A stretch of 18,697 nucleotides of DNA from assembly GCA_017428285.1 (NCBI GenBank), contig JAFRRE010000078.1, positions 1 to 18,697 of the forward strand. Direction: 5' to 3'. The stretch comes from Bacteroidales bacterium (lineage in GTDB: Bacteria > Bacteroidota > Bacteroidia > Bacteroidales > F082). Positions 14,138 through 18,697 of this stretch are shown here, piece by piece (the first letter of the stretch is position 1; the number at the start of each line of letters is the position of its first letter). The notes under the pieces are model-generated. The model made no database searches. It was not told the origin of the DNA and worked only from the letters and a program-made list of their open reading frames with translations. A program made the translations under genes and the position numbers.

Positions 14138-15040
14138 CTATTCATATCTTTTCAATGCTGTAATCAATTCGGCATGAATCTTTTCTTTTAATGGAAGTGG
14201 TTCGATGACTTCCAATTCGTGGCCTTCTTTAAGGATGGCTTGTCGGAAATCGAAAGTTGGGGCGAGATAGTACTCAAAATCTGCGTATGTGCCGTTTTTG
14301 CATATTTCTTTTTGCGAGTGATGCAAGGGGAGTGTGCGCAGTAGGTTAGGCATATTGCAATAGGCTCGTAGAACAATGCGTTGTGTCGGGATTTCTTCAC
14401 CGATGAACACGCCGAAGTAGTTTTTGAAATAAGATTCGGCATCGAAATCGGCGGCTAACTCGTATTGTGCCTCTGTTTCGGTAAGTTCGGTCATGCGGTC
14501 GAGGGCATAGATGGCCAATGCGCCGTTTTTCCTTTCGCTTTTTCCAAGTAGGTACCAGCGTTGGTGGAAAAGTTTCAGGCAATAGGGTTCGATGGAGGTC
14601 GTGTAGGGTTCGGAGTCGTTGAATTTCTGGTAGCCCATTTGAAGGGTGTGGTGGCATTTGATGGCGTTGATGATGGTTTCGAGGTGTTCGAGGCCAGCGG
14701 GGACATCTTCAAGCAGGAGTTGGTCCTTGATGGACAAACCATCGAGGAGGATGTTGTTGACGGTGAGTGTGCGTAGCATCCAGTTTTGGGTGGAATTGTC
14801 GCGGAGTGCCTCGGGATTGCTGATGAAGTATTGGTGCTGGTTGTCGCACTCGATGCGGATACCAAACATGTCGTCGATGGCTTGGCGAATGCGGTAGAAA
14901 GTGGTGCGGGAGAGGGGGCGGCCGTCATTCAGGTCGTTGGCGAGCCAAAGTTTATTGATGTCATCATAACTGATCCTCCTTGCCCTCCGAATGGTGTTAA
15001 CGAGCCAAATGTATTGCCTAAATGTATCGGTGTTTCTCAT
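14138..15040 (-). CDS. WYL-domain transcriptional regulator
   Basis: 300 aa. The N-terminal winged helix-turn-helix occupies residues 5-75, with a likely recognition helix in LSRTTFYRIRQAIDDMFG (43-60). The WYL domain covers about 130-190 and includes IEPYCLKLFHQRWYLLGK (150-167; the name-giving WYL is 162-164) and IYALDRM. A WCX-type C-terminal extension lies at about 215-295. WYL domains sense nucleic-acid or nucleotide ligands, and such regulators are recurrently found next to CRISPR-Cas and other defence loci. It is transcribed away from cas3 across 80 bp holding a predicted -7 box on each strand and an inverted repeat at 15081-15097. I infer that it regulates the cas operon and itself. 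Direction (repressor or activator) and ligand are not visible. A general stress or DNA-damage role unrelated to the cas genes is the alternative. Confidence 0.88.
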   Translation of the reverse strand: MRNTDTFRQYIWLVNTIRRARRISYDDINKLWLANDLNDGRPLSRTTFYRIRQAIDDMFGIRIECDNQHQYFISNPEALRDNSTQNWMLRTLTVNNILLDGLSIKDQLLLEDVPAGLEHLETIINAIKCHHTLQMGYQKFNDSEPYTTSIEPYCLKLFHQRWYLLGKSERKNGALAIYALDRMTELTETEAQYELAADFDAESYFKNYFGVFIGEEIPTQRIVLRAYCNMPNLLRTLPLHHSQKEICKNGTYADFEYYLAPTFDFRQAILKEGHELEVIEPLPLKEKIHAELITALKRYE

Positions 15041-15056
15041 ATTTGCTGTTTTTCTG

Positions 15057-15064
15057 CAAAAATA
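15057..15064 (-). promoter_or_regulatory. -7 box for the WYL regulator gene
   Basis: On the minus strand this reads TATTTTTG, a TAnnTTTG match with 16 bases between it and the ATG at 15040, so the leader is about 10 nt. The expected -33 position falls at the inverted repeat 15081-15097, and no clear TTG is seen there. Confidence 0.6.
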
Positions 15065-15080
15065 TGAAAAAACTTTAAGT

Positions 15081-15097
15081 GTTTCATGTTTTGAAAC
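15081..15097. promoter_or_regulatory. Candidate operator, GTTTCA-N5-TGAAAC
   Basis: Perfect 6-bp inverted repeat with a 5-nt spacer in the divergent WYL-cas3 promoter region. It covers the expected -33 zone of both promoters, so a dimeric regulator bound here could block or activate both. Assignment to the WYL protein is inference from position. Confidence 0.5.
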
Positions 15098-15116
15098 AGG
15101 TATGATTGTAAATTTG
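15091..15116 (+). promoter_or_regulatory. Promoter of the cas operon
   Basis: TAAATTTG at 15109-15116 is a full TAnnTTTG match. A TTG at 15091-15093 is only 15 bases upstream, shorter than the roughly 19-base spacing seen at the receptor promoter here. The box ends 4 bases before the cas3 ATG, so the transcript should be leaderless or nearly so. Confidence 0.6.
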
Positions 15117-15120
15117 CAGC

Positions 15121-17274
15121 ATGAGAGAAATTATTTCGCACATTAGAACTGAAGATTGGGCAATTCAACCCAATGAGGAACATCAAGAGGGTGTGTCTTT
15201 GATGGCTTCTAAATTTGCTGCTAACTTTGGCATGGAGGAATGGGGTAGGGTATTGGGATTGTTGCATGATAAAGGCAAGGAGAAAAAAGCGTTTCAGCAA
15301 CACATTTTGAAAGAAAGTAAGAAAGACCCTTTAATTAAGGTAGAAGGTGATTATAGGCATGCCTATGTAGGTGCTTTGATTGCCAAAGTGTTGTTCCCTA
15401 ACTTCCATTTATTGATGGATAATGTGTTGATGGGACATCATCGAGGTCTGTATGATGATGGTGATATGAAAGAAGTGTTGAAGCAACAAATGCCTGATGA
15501 TGTGACCATTGAAAAAGTTAGGGCTGATTTGGAAATACCGAGATTAGAAAAGTCCAAAGATATTCATCATTTGGAACGAATGCTTTATAGTTGTTTGGTA
15601 GATGCCGACTTTTTGGACACAGAAGCATTTATGCAGCCTGAACAAAGCAGATTTAGAGGGAAATATGACTCTTTGACTATACTTGAAGAAAAACTAGAGG
15701 CATATTTGGAAAGTTTGAAGAAAAATGCCCCTGATACCGAGGTGAATCGGATTCGAAACGAAGTGCAGAATTGGTGTATAGAAGAGAGTGCTAATCCGTT
15801 GGGGTTTTATAGTTTGACGGTTCCAACAGGCGGTGGTAAAACCTTGGCTTCTGTATTGTGGGCTATCAAACATGCCATCAAGAATGAATTAAATCGTGTC
15901 ATAATTGCTATTCCCTACACTAGTATCATTACGCAAACTGCAAGTGTGTTAATAAACATCTTTGGTGTGGAAAATGTGCTTGAACATCATTCAAATGTCG
16001 ATCATACAGCGTTTGATGACAAAGAATTGTCTCAAACATTGAAATTGGCAACCGAGAATTGGGATTATCCTATCATTGTAACAACTAATGTTCAACTGTT
16101 TGAATCTTTATTTAGCAATAAACCTTCGGATTGTCGCAAGCTTCACAACATCGCAAAAAGCGTTTTGATTCTTGATGAAGTGCAAACATTGCCAATTGAG
16201 TTTTTAGGGCCGATTATTGACACTTTTGACACTTTGAAAAGAGTGTTTGGCGTTTCCATTTTGTTTACGACGGCAAGCCAACCCAAATTGAAGGGGAAAA
16301 TCCAAGGGACTAATCCCATGGTCACAATTGATGGCTTGTCTGAAATCCATGAAATTGTTCCGCGAAGTGCAAATCTTCATGACCGATTACGACGTGTGGA
16401 GTTGGAATTTGAAGAGTTTAGGAAGAATTATGATGAAATTGCAGAAGAATTGTCTCAACATCCTCGTGTACTTTGCATTGTGAATACTCGAAAGGACGCT
16501 AAAGAACTTTATTCCCGTTTGCCCAAAGATGGTATCTGTCTGCATTTGTCACGCATGATGTGCCCTGACCATGTGATGGATACGATTGATAGGATTAAGT
16601 CTGCACTTAAAGACCCTTCAAACGCCATTATCAGGGTGGTGGCAACCCAACTAATTGAGGCGGGTGTTGATATTGACTTTCCTGTCGTGTTTCGTCAAGA
16701 GGCAGGACTGGATTCAATTCTTCAAGCAGCGGGTAGATGCAATAGAGAAGGCAAGTTGGAGACGGGAAAAGCTTTCGTGTTCGGTTTTCAGAAGCCGTTG
16801 CCTCCAGGATTTATGGCACAAACCAATAATGCCCGTATTGGAATGGGCAAAGACCACGATTGGTTTTCACCAGAGGCAATGGAGGCCTATTTCAGACAAC
16901 TGTATTCGCGGGTTGATAATTTTGACAAGGCTAACATAAAAGATTTGCTCTATAAACCCGAAATGCAGTTTGAAACTGCGGCTTCGGAGTTTCAATTGAT
17001 TGACGACGACACCACTTCGGTTATCGTGAACTGGAAAAACAGCATGGACTTGGTGGAACGTTTGAAGAAGGATGGGATTATGTATTCTCTGATGAAAGCT
17101 TTGTCGCAGTTTAGTGTCAATGTGAGAAAAGGAGATATAAAGAAACTGAAAGACGCAGGTGCAATAGAAGAAGTGTTGGAAGGTATCTTTGTAGTAGGCG
17201 ACAGTGCATTTTACGACAAAGAAGTCGGGCTGATTACGGATAATCACTGGTTAGAAGAATCATTAATAGTATAA
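15121..17274 (+). CDS. cas3: CRISPR-associated helicase-nuclease Cas3, type I-C
   Basis: 717 aa with an N-terminal HD nuclease fused to an SF2 helicase. HD residues in order: H21, H49-D50 (GLLHDKGK), H80 (RHAYVGA), H106-H107 (MGHHRG) and D161. Helicase motifs: Walker A VPTGGGKT (234-241), DEVQ box (352-355), TTASQP (383-388, motif III), IVNTRKDAKELY (453-464, motif IV region), VATQLIEAGVDIDF (507-520, motif V) and QAAGRCNREG (535-544, motif VI). No key residue is missing, so it should unwind and degrade DNA marked by Cascade. The start at 15121 is supported by the family N-terminus (MREIISHIR), although the promoter -7 box ends only 4 bases before it. The stop is 3 bases before cas5c. The gene looks AT-richer than the genes to its left. 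Confidence 0.96.
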   Translation: MREIISHIRTEDWAIQPNEEHQEGVSLMASKFAANFGMEEWGRVLGLLHDKGKEKKAFQQHILKESKKDPLIKVEGDYRHAYVGALIAKVLFPNFHLLMDNVLMGHHRGLYDDGDMKEVLKQQMPDDVTIEKVRADLEIPRLEKSKDIHHLERMLYSCLVDADFLDTEAFMQPEQSRFRGKYDSLTILEEKLEAYLESLKKNAPDTEVNRIRNEVQNWCIEESANPLGFYSLTVPTGGGKTLASVLWAIKHAIKNELNRVIIAIPYTSIITQTASVLINIFGVENVLEHHSNVDHTAFDDKELSQTLKLATENWDYPIIVTTNVQLFESLFSNKPSDCRKLHNIAKSVLILDEVQTLPIEFLGPIIDTFDTLKRVFGVSILFTTASQPKLKGKIQGTNPMVTIDGLSEIHEIVPRSANLHDRLRRVELEFEEFRKNYDEIAEELSQHPRVLCIVNTRKDAKELYSRLPKDGICLHLSRMMCPDHVMDTIDRIKSALKDPSNAIIRVVATQLIEAGVDIDFPVVFRQEAGLDSILQAAGRCNREGKLETGKAFVFGFQKPLPPGFMAQTNNARIGMGKDHDWFSPEAMEAYFRQLYSRVDNFDKANIKDLLYKPEMQFETAASEFQLIDDDTTSVIVNWKNSMDLVERLKKDGIMYSLMKALSQFSVNVRKGDIKKLKDAGAIEEVLEGIFVVGDSAFYDKEVGLITDNHWLEESLIV

Positions 17275-17277
17275 AAT

Positions 17278-17976
17278 ATGGAATATCACGACAAAGAGTT
17301 TTGTTTGGAAGTATGGGGTCCAATGGCTTGCTTCACACGGCCAGAATTGAAAGTGGAGCGGGTAAGCTATGATGTCATCACTCCATCAGCAGCGCGGGCT
17401 GTATTTGAGACTATCTTCTGGAAGCCAGCCATACATTGGCAGGTGACGAAGATAGAGGTGCTAAATCCTATTAAATGGACAACCATTAGAAGGAATGAGG
17501 TTGGAGCTTTGGCATCGAAAAATCCAATCTTCGTTGAGGAAAAACGACAACAGAAAAACTCACTTTTGCTTCAAGATGTCCATTATCGAATATGGGCAAA
17601 GCTGGTTTTCATTCCGCAGTGGAAACGAAAGGAGATCAAGAATGCACAAATAGACATCGAAGAAGCCGATATGCTACGGAAGGATGAGAATCCGGGCAAG
17701 TACAATGCTATGTTTGAACGCAGGGCGAGCAAAGGCCAGTGTTTCAACCAGCCTTATTTAGGTACACGCGAGTTTTCGGCTTCGTTCCGTTTGGTGAAAC
17801 CCGAACTAGAGGAATTGATGTCTCCGATTGCCGAAAGCCGCGACCTTGGCATTATGCTCTACGATATGGATTTCCAAGGTAATCCCGAAAAACCTGAAGC
17901 CATGTTCTTCCGCGCCCGTATGGAGCAGGGAGTAATTATTGTTCCACCCATTAATAGTGAGGAGGTTTTGAGATGA
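17278..17976 (+). CDS. cas5c: Cas5c (Cas5d), type I-C crRNA-processing Cascade subunit
   Basis: 232 aa, the usual length for this family, with a RAMP/ferredoxin-like fold. Family landmarks: FCLEVWGPMACFTRPELKVE (8-27), SYDVITPSAARAVFETIFWKP (30-50), IRRNEVGA (70-77), LLQDVHYRIWAKL (97-109) and MFERRASKGQCFNQPYLGTREF (145-166). In type I-C systems this subunit replaces Cas6: it cuts pre-crRNA and then caps the 5' handle in Cascade. By my alignment from memory to the Bacillus halodurans protein (catalytic Y46, K116, H117), the equivalents here are F47, K141 and Y142, so only the lysine is kept. It starts 3 bases after cas3, and its stop overlaps the cas8c start as ATGA. Confidence 0.95.
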   Translation: MEYHDKEFCLEVWGPMACFTRPELKVERVSYDVITPSAARAVFETIFWKPAIHWQVTKIEVLNPIKWTTIRRNEVGALASKNPIFVEEKRQQKNSLLLQDVHYRIWAKLVFIPQWKRKEIKNAQIDIEEADMLRKDENPGKYNAMFERRASKGQCFNQPYLGTREFSASFRLVKPELEELMSPIAESRDLGIMLYDMDFQGNPEKPEAMFFRARMEQGVIIVPPINSEEVLR

Positions 17977-18697
17977 TACTGCAAGCATTATATGAGTATT
18001 ACAACCGTAGTAAGGGTTCGCTTCCCGCTTTTGGACGAGAGTTGAAAGAGATAGGTTTCTTAATCGTTATTGATAAGAACGGCAATTTCATTAGGTTTGA
18101 GGACAGAAGAATAGACAAAAAGCAGGCACAAAAGTTTTTGGTAAAGAAAAGTGTAGGCCGTACAAGTGCTCCTGCAGCCAATTATCTTTATGATAATAGC
18201 GCCTATGTTTTTGGTTATTCTGAAAAAGGAGACCCAAAGAAGTGTTTGGAAACATTCAAGGAAAATGTGCAGGCACTTTACGAAGCATTACCTGACAACG
18301 CTGATTTGAAGGCCGTGTATTCTTTCTATCAAAATGACATAATAGAAGTTTTGGAAAGAATGAAAAAAGATCCATTATGGCCAGAGATTGAGAAGAATCT
18401 GAATAAAAAGTATTCCACTTTTTCTTTTCTGATAGAGGGCGATACAAAAATTGTAGCAGAGAAAGAGGAGTTGCTGGATTTGTTGGGCTATGATGATGTT
18501 TTTGGAAGAGAACAAATCTGTTTGGTTTCTGGCCAAAGAGGACGGGCGGTTGAAACCACAACCGCAACGATGATTCCAGGAAGTCAGGCAACAGCAAAAC
18601 TGGTTGCTTTTCAGGTGAATTCGGGCTATGATTCATACGGAAAAGAGAAAGGTTTTAATGCCCCAATCAGCGAAGAAGCCGAATTTGCGTATACGAC
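17973..18697 (+). CDS. cas8c: Cas8c (Csd1), type I-C Cascade large subunit, 3' truncated by window
   Basis: The frame starts at ATG 17973, overlapping the cas5c stop by 4 bases, and stays open for 241 codons to the window end, so the C-terminal part is missing. The protein begins MILQALYEYYNRSKGSLPAF, the standard Csd1 start. It continues with IGFLIVIDKNGNFIRFED, FLVKKSVGRTSAPAANYLYD (near residues 56-75), QICLVSGQRGRAVET, and a segment matching the family's SYGKExxxNAPISEEAxFAYT near the edge. Cas8c recognises the PAM and helps hold the Cascade-target complex. cas7, cas4, cas1, cas2 and the array normally follow in this subtype. Confidence 0.94.
   Translation, partial: MILQALYEYYNRSKGSLPAFGRELKEIGFLIVIDKNGNFIRFEDRRIDKKQAQKFLVKKSVGRTSAPAANYLYDNSAYVFGYSEKGDPKKCLETFKENVQALYEALPDNADLKAVYSFYQNDIIEVLERMKKDPLWPEIEKNLNKKYSTFSFLIEGDTKIVAEKEELLDLLGYDDVFGREQICLVSGQRGRAVETTTATMIPGSQATAKLVAFQVNSGYDSYGKEKGFNAPISEEAEFAYT

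Noticed and set aside
14133..14142. AATAGCTATT palindrome at the aldolase/WYL junction
   Set aside because: It is only 10 bp, lies across two stop codons and has no T-run. It is likely to be coincidental.
17278..18697. CRISPR repeat-spacer array or leader
   Set aside because: No regularly spaced direct repeats are present anywhere in the window. The array is expected beyond the right edge.

Overview
The window looks like a chromosomal segment of a Bacteroidetes bacterium, most likely order Bacteroidales. The evidence is repeated TAnnTTTG promoter -7 boxes, little sign of Shine-Dalgarno sites, an Oar-like TonB-dependent receptor with an N-terminal carboxypeptidase-regulatory-like domain, a multi-repeat DUF349 protein, and a mutL-rhomboid-rhomboid-EEP gene order. 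Genus cannot be assigned from sequence alone.

Layout. 1-280: tRNA-Ser(GCU) and tRNA-Pro(UGG) with hairpin/T-run signals after each. 441-2429: a five-repeat DUF349 protein on +. 2539-5931: an Oar-like outer-membrane receptor on -, convergent with the DUF349 gene across a bidirectional terminator and a perfect 30-bp palindrome. 5932-6256: a divergent promoter region. 6257-6628: a small acidic lipoprotein. 6685-11521: a tight five-gene operon (small membrane protein, MutL, two rhomboid proteases, membrane-anchored EEP phosphohydrolase). 11639-13024: a GlmM-type phosphohexomutase with a dispersed repeat element on each side. 13106-14134: a low-specificity threonine aldolase. 14138-15040: a WYL-domain regulator on -. 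15121 to the window end: the first three genes of a type I-C CRISPR-Cas operon, cas3-cas5c-cas8c, with cas8c cut by the window edge.

How the genes work together. The mutL operon is translationally coupled by 4-nt and 17-nt overlaps and 1-3-nt gaps. The WYL gene is transcribed away from cas3 across 80 bp holding a predicted -7 box on each strand and a GTTTCA-N5-TGAAAC inverted repeat, so the WYL protein is a good candidate regulator of the cas operon. cas3, cas5c and cas8c encode the interference helicase-nuclease, the crRNA-processing subunit and the Cascade large subunit. cas7, cas4, cas1, cas2 and the repeat-spacer array would be expected just beyond the right edge. The cas genes look AT-richer than the housekeeping genes to their left, which fits horizontal acquisition.

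The points most worth a second look are: the nearly absent cas3 leader behind a WYL-linked operator-like repeat; Phe and Tyr at two of the three expected Cas5c catalytic positions; two REP-like repeat families around glmM that share a 15-nt sequence; and a terminator-like hairpin abutting tRNA-Pro.
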